Below are positions 17,159 through 24,806 of a DNA stretch of 64,000 bases, in pieces; position 1 is the stretch's first letter, and every line of letters begins with the position of its first letter. The translations under genes and the position numbers were made by a program. Where the stretch lies: the NCBI GenBank assembly GCA_965202675.1, contig OZ241842.1, forward strand, positions 2,852,001 through 2,916,000, read 5' to 3'. Source of the DNA: CATQHD01 sp965202675 (GTDB lineage Bacteria; Actinomycetota; Acidimicrobiia; Spongiisociales; Spongiisociaceae). The notes under the pieces were generated by a model. The model did no database searches. It saw only the letters and a program-made list of their open reading frames with translations, and was not told the DNA's origin.

Positions 17159-18418
17159 TTACATGTAGTCGTAGGCTTGTTCTCCGTGTGTGGCCAGGTC
17201 GAGGCCGACGATTTCGTCTTCGTCGGCCACCCTTATTCCGTGGGTGAGCCGGCCGGCGGCTTTGACGATCAGGTAGGTGAGGACGGCCGACCAGACCGCG
17301 GCCACCAGTATTCCCAGAACTTGCCAGGCGTACTGGAGGGCGTAGTTACTGGCTGCGATGCTCGCAGTTCCTGCGGCAGAAGCCTCGTAGTTGAGCAAAC
17401 CGGGGAGGGGGCCGAGCACCACCGTGTGAGCAACGAGAGCCAAAGGAAGCATCAGGACGCCGAAGACGGCGCCGATGCCGTGTACGGAGAAGACTTTCAT
17501 CGGGTCGTCGATGTTCCATTTGTCTCTGACCACGCTGACCATGTAGAAGCTCAGCATCGCCCCGAGCACCCCTACCGCCAAGCCGCTGACCGGACGGATG
17601 TAGCCGGCGGAGGGGGTTACGGTTACCAGGCCGACGATGGCGCCGGTGGCGGTGCCTTCGAGGGAGAACTTGCGGGTTTTGCGCCATTCGAGGAAGGACC
17701 ACATGACCGCTCCGGACGAGGCCGCGATGTGGGTTACCAGGATGGTCATGGCTGTTCGGCTGTCGGCCGTGAGGTGCATGCCGCCGCTGTAGGCGAGCCA
17801 TCCGACCCATATGAGTCCGGCGCCGGCCGCGGATAGGCCGGGGTTGTGGGGGGGCAGGATCTCTTTGCGGGGTCCGATCATGGCGGCTATTACGAGGGCG
17901 GCTACTCCGGCGCTGACGTGGACGGTGAGCCCTCCGGCGTGGTCCATGACGCCGAGGGAGCGGAGCCATCCTTCTTCGTCCATGATCCAGTGGGTGAGGG
18001 GGGTGTAGACGAGGATGACCCATGCGCCGCTGAAGATGAGCATGGCGGAGAATTTGATTCGTTCGGCGTAGGCGCCGATTATGAGGGCGGCGGCGAACAC
18101 GGCTACGGCCATCTGGAAGACGGCGAAGAGGGATTCGGGGATGGCTCCGTGGAGGGGTTCGCGGTGGAGGCCTTCGAAGATGACCGATCCGAGTCCTCCG
18201 ATGATTCCGGCTTGGCTGTCGTCGAAGGCCAGGGTGTAGCCGATGATCATCCACAGGGCGCTGACGAGGGCGGTTACGGATATGCATTGCATGACGACCG
18301 ACAGGGCGGACTTGGCCCGGACCTGGCCGGAGTAGAACATGGCCAAGCCCGGCACGGTCATCATCAAAACCAGGGCTGCGGCGGCCAGCAGCCAAGCGGT
18401 GGCGCCGGTGTCCAACAT
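17159..18418 (-). CDS. amt: Ammonium transporter, copy 2
   Basis: A 419-residue Amt family channel, first gene of the amt-STAS-amt operon. The ATG at 18418 has a strong GGAGGA site; an in-frame ATG at 18511 lies in the leader and lacks a family counterpart. The pore residues match copy 1. The divergent segment near the C-terminus is longer here (VFGVLMLPLALVAHTVV through AWQVLGILVAAV), while the last about 40 codons are identical to copy 1. A recent tandem duplication followed by partial divergence, or conversion between older copies, would explain this. Confidence 0.95.
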   Translation of the reverse strand: MLDTGATAWLLAAAALVLMMTVPGLAMFYSGQVRAKSALSVVMQCISVTALVSALWMIIGYTLAFDDSQAGIIGGLGSVIFEGLHREPLHGAIPESLFAVFQMAVAVFAAALIIGAYAERIKFSAMLIFSGAWVILVYTPLTHWIMDEEGWLRSLGVMDHAGGLTVHVSAGVAALVIAAMIGPRKEILPPHNPGLSAAGAGLIWVGWLAYSGGMHLTADSRTAMTILVTHIAASSGAVMWSFLEWRKTRKFSLEGTATGAIVGLVTVTPSAGYIRPVSGLAVGVLGAMLSFYMVSVVRDKWNIDDPMKVFSVHGIGAVFGVLMLPLALVAHTVVLGPLPGLLNYEASAAGTASIAASNYALQYAWQVLGILVAAVWSAVLTYLIVKAAGRLTHGIRVADEDEIVGLDLATHGEQAYDYM

Positions 18419-18510
18419 CTTCCTCCATAGATATATTTTCGAAGGTGTTGCGGGCGGCAACTGCGGGCCCGCCCGACGACTGCAGGCAACCTCCTCCAGC
18501 CGCCGCAACA

Positions 18511-18539
18511 ACTATAGCAGTTGCTCGGCCCGCGACAAC
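18511..18539 (-). promoter_or_regulatory. Putative promoter of the amt operon with adjacent direct repeats
   Basis: On the minus strand GTTGTC (18534-18539) and TATAGT (18511-18516) are 17 bp apart, about 90 bp upstream of the amt start. Two similar direct repeats flank this region (minus-strand GCCGAACAACTTGC at 18548-18561 and GCCGAGCAACTGC at 18517-18529) and could be a regulator site. They match neither the GlnR nor the AmtR consensus that I know. Confidence 0.4.
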
Positions 18540-18675
18540 CAAAATAAGCAAGTTGTTCGGCTTGCGGCGGGCCGCGCCCTGTTCTGTGCGAGGTGATGCG
18601 GGGGCGGGATGATAGGATGGGCGGAGCGCCGGGCGGGGCTGGCCCCGGCGGTTTCCAGGCCACAGGAAGGCACCG

Positions 18676-18930
18676 ATGCCCGAACAAACCAATCCGCCCG
18701 GTCACGGCGACGACCGCGCCGAAGGGAATCCGGACCTCGCTTTCGGAATGGCAGTGGCGAAAGGCGCTCTGATCGGCATACCGGTCATGCTGGTGTTCCT
18801 CAGCGCCGCCATTTGGCTCATCACCGGTCGGAGCGCCGTGGATTCGATCGTTATCGCCCTGCTGCCGGGAGTCCTGTTCGGGGTGTTCGGCGGAGGGTTC
18901 CTGGGCGTCCTGAAGGGGATGGAACACTAA
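18676..18930 (+). CDS. Small membrane protein of unknown function
   Basis: An 84-residue protein with a charged N-terminus (about 25 residues) and two hydrophobic spans separated by the short loop TGRSAVDS. The second span contains the glycine-rich GVLFGVFGGGFLGVL. The ATG at 18676 follows AGGAAGG. It is divergent from the amt operon and convergent with the histidine kinase gene. No domain was recognised; the high-GC codon pattern is normal for the genome. Confidence 0.65.
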   Translation: MPEQTNPPGHGDDRAEGNPDLAFGMAVAKGALIGIPVMLVFLSAAIWLITGRSAVDSIVIALLPGVLFGVFGGGFLGVLKGMEH

Positions 18931-19032
18931 CCGCGGCGTTGTCCGCCGGATCGAGGGTTGCGGTCCGGCTTTCCCAGGCGGCGGCGCCCTTTATCTATTG
19001 CTGGAACCGGTATGTTCCTGGAACCGGGCGTC

Positions 19033-21282
19033 TCACGCCTCCGCTGTTTGTTCGGCCCCTGCGGCTTCGAGTTCTGGTTTGGACAGGGGAAGTTCAATGA
19101 TCATCGCGGTGAACTCCCCCTCTTCGGATTCCACTCTGATATTTCCGGCGTGCTCGCGTACGATGTCGCTGGTGAGGGCCAAACCGAGGCCGGTGCCCTC
19201 GGTAGTAGGTTTGGTGGTGAAGAACGGGTTGAAGACCTTGTCGATCACTTCCTGGGGGATGCCGGTGCCGTTGTCGCGCACCACGACCACGGCCTTGTCC
19301 TCCTCGCGGCTGGTCTTGAGCAGCACCTTGGGCATGTAGGGTCCGTCCTCCGACGGAGCTCCCTCTTCCTCTATCACCTGCCGTTTCTTGTCGGTCGCAT
19401 AGCAGGCGTTGCCCACCAGGTTGAGGAATACCCTCCCCAGGTCCTGGGTGATGGCGTCTATTTCACCCATCTCCGGGTCCAGTTCCCGTTCGATGGTGAG
19501 GTTGAAGTTGGGGTCGGTCGCCCGGGCGCTGTGGTAGGCGAGCAGGGCGTGCTCGTTGAGCAGATTGTTGAGATCGACTTTCCGCCACTCGCCTCCGCCC
19601 CGGCCCATCATGAGCATGTCGTGGACGATGCGGTTGGCGCGCTCGCTGTGGTTGCGGATGCGCTTCAGGTTGTCGGTCAGGTCCTGGGTGATCTCGATGA
19701 TGAACTCCTTGGGGTCCTCCTCGTCCTCGCCGTCCCCGCCCCCCGAACCGCCGTTTTGGTCCAGGGTTTCCAGTTCTTCGATCAGCTCCTCGATCAGCTC
19801 CTCGGAGACCTCCGAAAAGTTCTTGATGAAGTTCAGGGGGTTGCGTATCTCGTGCGCCACTCCGGCCGTTACCTGGCCCAACGCGGCCAGCTTCTCGCGC
19901 ATGACGATCTGATCCTGGGCGCGCTGCAGATCTTCCAGCACCACCTCCAGCTGGTTGTTCTTATCGCCCAGCTCCTCGGCCAGCTTCTCGACGAGGTTGA
20001 GCCGCTGCACCTCTAGGGCGTGGCGGCGGAACACCTCCAAGGCGTTGGCCATCTCGGCCACCTCGTCTTGGCCTTTCACATCCACTTCCGCTTCCAAATC
20101 GCCCTCGGCCATGCGGCGCATCCGGGCCGACAGCCGCCCGATCCGGCGCACCAGTACGCGACCCACGAACCCCCAGCTGATCAGCAGGGCCCCGGCTATA
20201 CCGACCCCGCTGATCACCAGCAACAGGGTGCGGCCGGTGCCGATAGCCTGGGTGGAGGCGGTATTGGCGGTATTGGCGTCGACTTCGGCGCCGGTGACCA
20301 GCCGGTCCACCTGGCCGATCAGGTTGAGCGCCAGATCCTGGTTTTGCGCCAGCAGAATCTGTTGCTGGCTGTTCAGCTCCAGCCGCTGAGCCAGCAGGTC
20401 GAAGCCGTCCCCCTCCCGGGCGCCCATCTCGACCAGCCGGTCGATGATGGGGCGGATCTCGGCGACCGAGCCCGTTTCGCCGAGGGCCCCCATGCTGATG
20501 GTCAGATGTCCGGTGGCGGACTCGAAGCTTTCTCGCAGGGGTTCCACCAAGGCGACGTCGGATACGGTGAAGGCGCTCGACATCAGCTGGGTGGCCACAG
20601 TCGCCTCGGACAGCAGCGTAGACAGGTGGCGGTAGCGGATGAATTCAGACCGATTCATATGTTCCTCGGTGGGCGCCGGCGGCTCTCCCAGCTGCTGATA
20701 GCCGGTCAGCTGGTAGAAGAGCTGATCATCGATGGCCGGGACCACCAGTCTTTCGAGGCGGTCGCGCAGGTCGATCAGTTCCAGCCGCAGGGCCTCGCTC
20801 CGGTTGTTCAGGTCGAATATGCGGGGCATGGTCGACTCGATGACGTTCAGGTTGGCGAACAGCGTCTGGGAGTTGTTGAGGATGCTTTCGAAGCGTTCCC
20901 TGATCAGCCAGTCGCTGAAGCCCTCCTCCTCGCCTACCTCGCCCATATCGCGCTGCATGGTCTCTATCTGTCTCTCGAATCCCTGCCTCGCCTGGGATAT
21001 CTCCAGCGAGACGGCGGTCAGCTCCTGGGGCGTGCCCACGGCGGCCAATCGGGGGGCGGCGGCCGTCAGGGTGCTGGTGGACTCGGCGATCCGAAGCGCC
21101 GAGATCATCTCCGGCAGGTTCACCTCGGCCACCTGGGTCTGGGCGGCGTCCACCCGGTTGAAGGAGAGCCAACCCACCACGCTGGCGGCAATGGTCAAGA
21201 CCAGGGAAGAGCCGATGCCGAGGTACATCTGCGTTGAGATGCGTTTCCGCAGCGACCAAATTCTTTTCAGCCAGTTGAGCAT
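19033..21282 (-). CDS. Membrane sensor histidine kinase
   Basis: A 749-residue kinase. One N-terminal membrane span follows MLNWLKRIWSLRKRIS, then a large extracytoplasmic helical sensor of about 300 residues, a second span (LLLVISGVGIAGALLISWGFV), a HAMP domain, a coiled coil, and HisKA with H477 in AHEIRNPLNF. An acidic GGSGGGDGEDEEDP insert follows, then an ATPase domain with DNGTGIP and FTTK..TEGTGLGLA. The ATG at 21282 lies 2 bp after the binding-protein stop; longer in-frame starts overlap that gene. It is the last gene of the STAS/phosphatase/kinase/lipoprotein operon, so the lipoprotein may be its ligand sensor. Confidence 0.9.
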   Translation of the reverse strand: MLNWLKRIWSLRKRISTQMYLGIGSSLVLTIAASVVGWLSFNRVDAAQTQVAEVNLPEMISALRIAESTSTLTAAAPRLAAVGTPQELTAVSLEISQARQGFERQIETMQRDMGEVGEEEGFSDWLIRERFESILNNSQTLFANLNVIESTMPRIFDLNNRSEALRLELIDLRDRLERLVVPAIDDQLFYQLTGYQQLGEPPAPTEEHMNRSEFIRYRHLSTLLSEATVATQLMSSAFTVSDVALVEPLRESFESATGHLTISMGALGETGSVAEIRPIIDRLVEMGAREGDGFDLLAQRLELNSQQQILLAQNQDLALNLIGQVDRLVTGAEVDANTANTASTQAIGTGRTLLLVISGVGIAGALLISWGFVGRVLVRRIGRLSARMRRMAEGDLEAEVDVKGQDEVAEMANALEVFRRHALEVQRLNLVEKLAEELGDKNNQLEVVLEDLQRAQDQIVMREKLAALGQVTAGVAHEIRNPLNFIKNFSEVSEELIEELIEELETLDQNGGSGGGDGEDEEDPKEFIIEITQDLTDNLKRIRNHSERANRIVHDMLMMGRGGGEWRKVDLNNLLNEHALLAYHSARATDPNFNLTIERELDPEMGEIDAITQDLGRVFLNLVGNACYATDKKRQVIEEEGAPSEDGPYMPKVLLKTSREEDKAVVVVRDNGTGIPQEVIDKVFNPFFTTKPTTEGTGLGLALTSDIVREHAGNIRVESEEGEFTAMIIELPLSKPELEAAGAEQTAEA

Positions 21283-21284
21283 AC

Positions 21285-22565
21285 CTATTGCCTCCACATC
21301 GAACCGGTGGATCTGAAGCGGCCCGTTCCGTCTATGACGGTCAGGAACACCTGATCGGATCCCTGGTTGTCGTCGGCGAACCTGAGGAAGAACCCGTCCA
21401 GGTCCAGGAAATCCGATTCGAGCATGGCGTCGAGAAAGCAGGTGCGGGTGAGGTCGGGGCCGCATCCCCGCAGCCCGGCGATGGCCAGCCTGCCCGACAG
21501 GTAACCCTCCAGCGATACGAATCCCGGCTCTGCGCTGCCGTCGTAGTCGGCAATGGCCTGCAGGTATGAAGCCACCACCGGCAGTGAATCGTCGGTGGGG
21601 AAGGGCACCACTTGGGTTACGAACACCCCTTCACCGTATTGGCCCAGCTCCTGGGACAAGGCGTTGCTGCCTACGAAGGAGAGGGTGACGAACAAAGGGT
21701 CGAAACCGGAATGACGCGCCCAAGAGATCAGGGCGGCGACCGGTTGATAGGCCCCTATGATGATCACCCCTTCCGGCTCGCCCTCCATGAGGTCCAACAG
21801 ACCGGTTTTCACCGCGGTGGTGTTGCGGGGATACAGGCCGGTGGCAACCGGCTGCATGTTGCGGCTGGTGAGGGCTGCCAATGCCCCCTGGTAGCCGGCG
21901 CGCCCGAAGGAGTCGTCCTGATACATGATGGCGATGCGTTCGATGCCCATATCTACGGTCAAGCGCCTCACCATCTCCTCGGTTTCCTGGGCGTAGGAAG
22001 CCCGCAGGTTGACAATGTTTTTCCAGCTGTCATCGCGCAGGAACGCGGCGCCGGTGAACGGAGCGACAAAGGGGATGTTGGCTTGGGCCGCCACGGGGAC
22101 GGCGGAGCGGGCAGTGGGTGTTCCCACCTCGCCGATCAGGGCGAAGACCCGTTCCTGTTCGATGAGTTGCCGGGTGTTGGCGATGGCCGCTTCCGGCTCG
22201 TAGGCGTCGTCCAGAGTCAGCAGCTCGAGGCGCCGGCCGTGCACCCCGCCCGCCTGGTTCACCTCGTTGAAGGCGGCTTGGATGCCCAGCTGCAAGCCTA
22301 TGCCGAGCTCCTGGGCGGGGCCGCTCAAGGCGGCCGACTGCCCGAAGACCACCCGGTCGTCGAACACACCCTCTGCTATCACCGCTCTGGGCAGGGTGGA
22401 GGCTGAGGCCATTGCCTCGACGAGGGTGTTGGCGGTGGCGGTGGTGGAGGTAGAAACGGCTCCGTCGGTCGGTTCCCCGTTGCCGGAACCGCATCCGGCT
22501 ATGAACAAGCTCAGGGCCGCCGACCCGAGGGCGAACAGAGCACCTTTCCGGCGGCGGGGCTTTAT
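21285..22565 (-). CDS. Branched-chain-amino-acid-type periplasmic binding lipoprotein (probable ATA start)
   Basis: A type I periplasmic binding protein (LivJ/receptor-family fold) with ALSGPAQELG, then DDAYEPEAAIANTRQLI and FALIGEVGT. The first ordinary start, TTG at 22508, would leave only LFIAGC of the signal peptide. The frame extends upstream to ATA at 22565, giving IKPRRRKGALFALGSAALSL before FIAGC, a complete lipoprotein signal peptide. That ATA overlaps the stop of the preceding gene and has an AGGGAGGG site 5 nt upstream. So the protein is probably 426 residues with a rare start codon. No permease or ATPase is near; its place before a sensor kinase suggests a sensing role. Confidence 0.85.
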   Translation of the reverse strand: MKPRRRKGALFALGSAALSLFIAGCGSGNGEPTDGAVSTSTTATANTLVEAMASASTLPRAVIAEGVFDDRVVFGQSAALSGPAQELGIGLQLGIQAAFNEVNQAGGVHGRRLELLTLDDAYEPEAAIANTRQLIEQERVFALIGEVGTPTARSAVPVAAQANIPFVAPFTGAAFLRDDSWKNIVNLRASYAQETEEMVRRLTVDMGIERIAIMYQDDSFGRAGYQGALAALTSRNMQPVATGLYPRNTTAVKTGLLDLMEGEPEGVIIIGAYQPVAALISWARHSGFDPLFVTLSFVGSNALSQELGQYGEGVFVTQVVPFPTDDSLPVVASYLQAIADYDGSAEPGFVSLEGYLSGRLAIAGLRGCGPDLTRTCFLDAMLESDFLDLDGFFLRFADDNQGSDQVFLTVIDGTGRFRSTGSMWRQ

Positions 22566-22996
22566 TTGTCCCTCCCTATCTTCATGGTCAAATAGTTCCG
22601 GTCCGCTTCTCGCCGGTAGCTGATTTCATCCACCATCGTTTTGATGAGATAGATGCCCAGCCCTCCGATAGGCCGGGACTCCAAAGGGGAGTCCAGATCG
22701 GGCGAAGGGGCGTCGGTCAAGGGGTTGAATGGAGGGCCGTTGTCGGACAGCTCGATGACGACTGCCTCCGGTTGGGGATCGATCGTTATTTCGTACTCTT
22801 CCAACCCGTTTGCCCGCCCATGGGTAAGAGCGTTGACCTCCAGCTCTTCGAGTACCAAGTTGACCATGTATATCAGCTTGGGGGGCCAGCCTTCTCTTTC
22901 ACCCAGTGAGACTATCTCGGAATAGACGTGCTCAAGCAGGGCGGCGTTGGTGTCGTCCGACCTGAGGTCTATCTTCAAGGAGAGCAAACCCTTCAA
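22562..22996 (-). CDS. Anti-sigma factor serine kinase (RsbW/SpoIIAB type)
   Basis: A 144-residue HATPase_c kinase. The N box is EELEVNALTHG, the G1 box DNGPPFNP and the G2 box GGLGIYLIKTMVDE. Such proteins sequester a sigma factor and phosphorylate the STAS antagonist. An ATG at 23029 is in frame, but TTG at 22996 overlaps the preceding TGA (TTGA) and has AAGGAG 8 nt upstream, so I prefer it. It lies between the PP2C phosphatase and the binding lipoprotein. No sigma factor gene is adjacent, so the target may be elsewhere or may not be a sigma factor. Confidence 0.88.
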   Translation of the reverse strand: MKGLLSLKIDLRSDDTNAALLEHVYSEIVSLGEREGWPPKLIYMVNLVLEELEVNALTHGRANGLEEYEITIDPQPEAVVIELSDNGPPFNPLTDAPSPDLDSPLESRPIGGLGIYLIKTMVDEISYRREADRNYLTMKIGRDK

Positions 22997-24168
22997 CTGT
23001 CGGGCTCCTTGCGGAACAAGGTCAGGCATGTAATGTCGTCCGACTGCACAGTATCGCCTGCGAAATCATGCACCGCCTTGAAGATCATTTGGTTGGCTTC
23101 TTTTGAGTTCTTAGGAGGGGCGCCCTTGAATATATCTTGAAAGCGGTCATTTCCAAACTCTTCCTGATCAGCGTTCATCGCTTCGGTTACGCCGTCGGTG
23201 TAGAGGACGAGGGTGTCGCCCGGTGCGAGGTTTATCGAGCTCCCGGGGTAGGAAAGGTCGGGCATTACCCCCAGCGCTACACCGCCGATGTAGGGGAGCA
23301 TGGTGGAGCTCCCGTCGCTGTGGACTATGAGGGGCGGGTTGTGGCCGCCGTTGGCGTAGTTGAGGATGCCCTCATCCGGACAATAGACAGCGTAGATGAC
23401 AGTAACGAACAAGCCGGCTTCGTTGTCCTCGTTGAGCAGGTTGTTGACATCTTCCATTACCTTGCTGGGGTCTTCGAGCCCGATGGCGGTTCCCTTCAGC
23501 AGGGTGCGGCTGGACATCATGAAGAGGGCAGCCGGCACACCCTTGTCGGAGACATCGGCGATGGCTATGCCCACCCGGCCATCCTCCAACTTGAAGAAAT
23601 CGTAGAAGTCGCCTCCCACATCGCGGGCCGGTTCCATGTTGGCCCATATCTCGTAGTTGATGTCCTTGGGAAATCGGGTAGGCAAGATGGACCGCTGCAT
23701 CTTGTTGGCAACGGTTAGCTCGTTCTGGAGCACGATCAGCTTGTCGCGCGAAGCGAGGGCTTCACGCCATTCGATCATGTGCTTCAAGGTGCGGTCGATG
23801 GTGTGCTGCAGGTCATCAAAATCCAAAGGTTTAGTGACAAAATCAAAGGCACCGCGGTTCATGGCGGTGCGGATGTTCTCCATATCACCATAGGCCGAGA
23901 TTATTACCGAGCGAATATTAGGATCGACTTTGGGTATCTGCTCGAGCAGAGTCAGGCCGTCCATCTGCGGCATGTTTATGTCGGAGAGAACCATATCTAT
24001 ATTTTGGCATTTGTTCAATTTGTCGAGAGCATCTATGCCGTTGTGGGCAAAAACGAACTCGTATCTGCCCCTTCTGATGGCGCGGCGCATGCGCTGTAGA
24101 ATAAGCGGCTCCACATCCGGCTCATCGTCCACAACCAGAATCTTGTATCTTTCTTTGAATTCTGACAC
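22993..24168 (-). CDS. Response regulator with PP2C-type (SpoIIE/RsbU) serine phosphatase output
   Basis: A 391-residue protein. The receiver domain (1-125) has the acidic pair VVDDEPD, phospho-acceptor D63 in LSDINMPQMDG and the K of TKPLD. A helical linker leads to a SpoIIE-type phosphatase from about 165, with DVGGDFYDF and IADVSDKGVPAALFM and the late QSDDITCLTL. When phosphorylated it would dephosphorylate STAS antagonists and release the regulated factor. It joins the histidine kinase of the same operon to the partner switch. It overlaps the anti-sigma kinase start by 4 bp. Confidence 0.93.
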   Translation of the reverse strand: MSEFKERYKILVVDDEPDVEPLILQRMRRAIRRGRYEFVFAHNGIDALDKLNKCQNIDMVLSDINMPQMDGLTLLEQIPKVDPNIRSVIISAYGDMENIRTAMNRGAFDFVTKPLDFDDLQHTIDRTLKHMIEWREALASRDKLIVLQNELTVANKMQRSILPTRFPKDINYEIWANMEPARDVGGDFYDFFKLEDGRVGIAIADVSDKGVPAALFMMSSRTLLKGTAIGLEDPSKVMEDVNNLLNEDNEAGLFVTVIYAVYCPDEGILNYANGGHNPPLIVHSDGSSTMLPYIGGVALGVMPDLSYPGSSINLAPGDTLVLYTDGVTEAMNADQEEFGNDRFQDIFKGAPPKNSKEANQMIFKAVHDFAGDTVQSDDITCLTLFRKEPDS

Positions 24169-24240
24169 TTTCTAGCTCACATTCGGTTGAGGGAGCGTGT
24201 TCTTGCTCGGTGAAATGCCCCGCAGCTCGGAGCGGGTTGA

Positions 24241-24579
24241 CTAGCCCTGCCAGGCTGAAGACGCCGCGGCAGGGTCATCGTAGACCTCTATGATCTGGTC
24301 GAAACCGCTGATCATGAAGACCTCGCGCACCAGGGTGGACAGTGAGCAGATGGCAAACTTTACGCCCTTTTGCTGGAGGTCTTTGGCGATCAACAGTATG
24401 ACCCGGAGACCAGCACTGCTGATGTAATCGAGTTGCTCGAAATCCAGGATCAACGACTTGTCCTCAGCGGAGATCTCGGCTTCCACCGAACCCTGGAAGT
24501 CAGAAGCGTTGGAGCCGTCGATCCGGCCCTCGGTTTTGATAACCAGCGCTCCGCCGTCTCGTTCCGTATTGATATTCAC
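24241..24579 (-). CDS. STAS-domain anti-sigma factor antagonist, operon copy
   Basis: A 112-residue STAS domain with the phosphorylation site in YISSAGLR (S54/S55). The start is GTG at 24579. It is the first gene of the operon, 72 bp before the receiver-phosphatase gene. It is the expected partner of the kinase (22562-22996) and phosphatase, and paralogous to the STAS protein between the amt genes. The 227 bp upstream hold two TACACT boxes on the minus strand but no convincing -35 box. Confidence 0.9.
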   Translation of the reverse strand: MNINTERDGGALVIKTEGRIDGSNASDFQGSVEAEISAEDKSLILDFEQLDYISSAGLRVILLIAKDLQQKGVKFAICSLSTLVREVFMISGFDQIIEVYDDPAAASSAWQG

Positions 24580-24806
24580 TTGCCAGTCCTTTCCTCCATC
24601 CCGTGTGACCCGAGGGCGCGACGCCTCCGGCCCGGCAGTGTAACAAGGCCGGAGTGTAGCACCCCTTCCGGTATGTCCTGATCGGGCTGCGGCCCGCGCC
24701 TGCCGGGGGCCGCAGCCGCTTACGGCCTAGCGTCGGGCGCGGCGTTGCCCCGGCGCCATTGTAACATCGGAAGCGGCCGGCCCATCGGCGGGCGGGCCGT
24801 GGACGG

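Noticed and set aside
18419..18511. Longer amt start at ATG 18511
   Set aside because: The extra 31 residues are not Amt-like, and the ATG at 18418 has a strong ribosome site.
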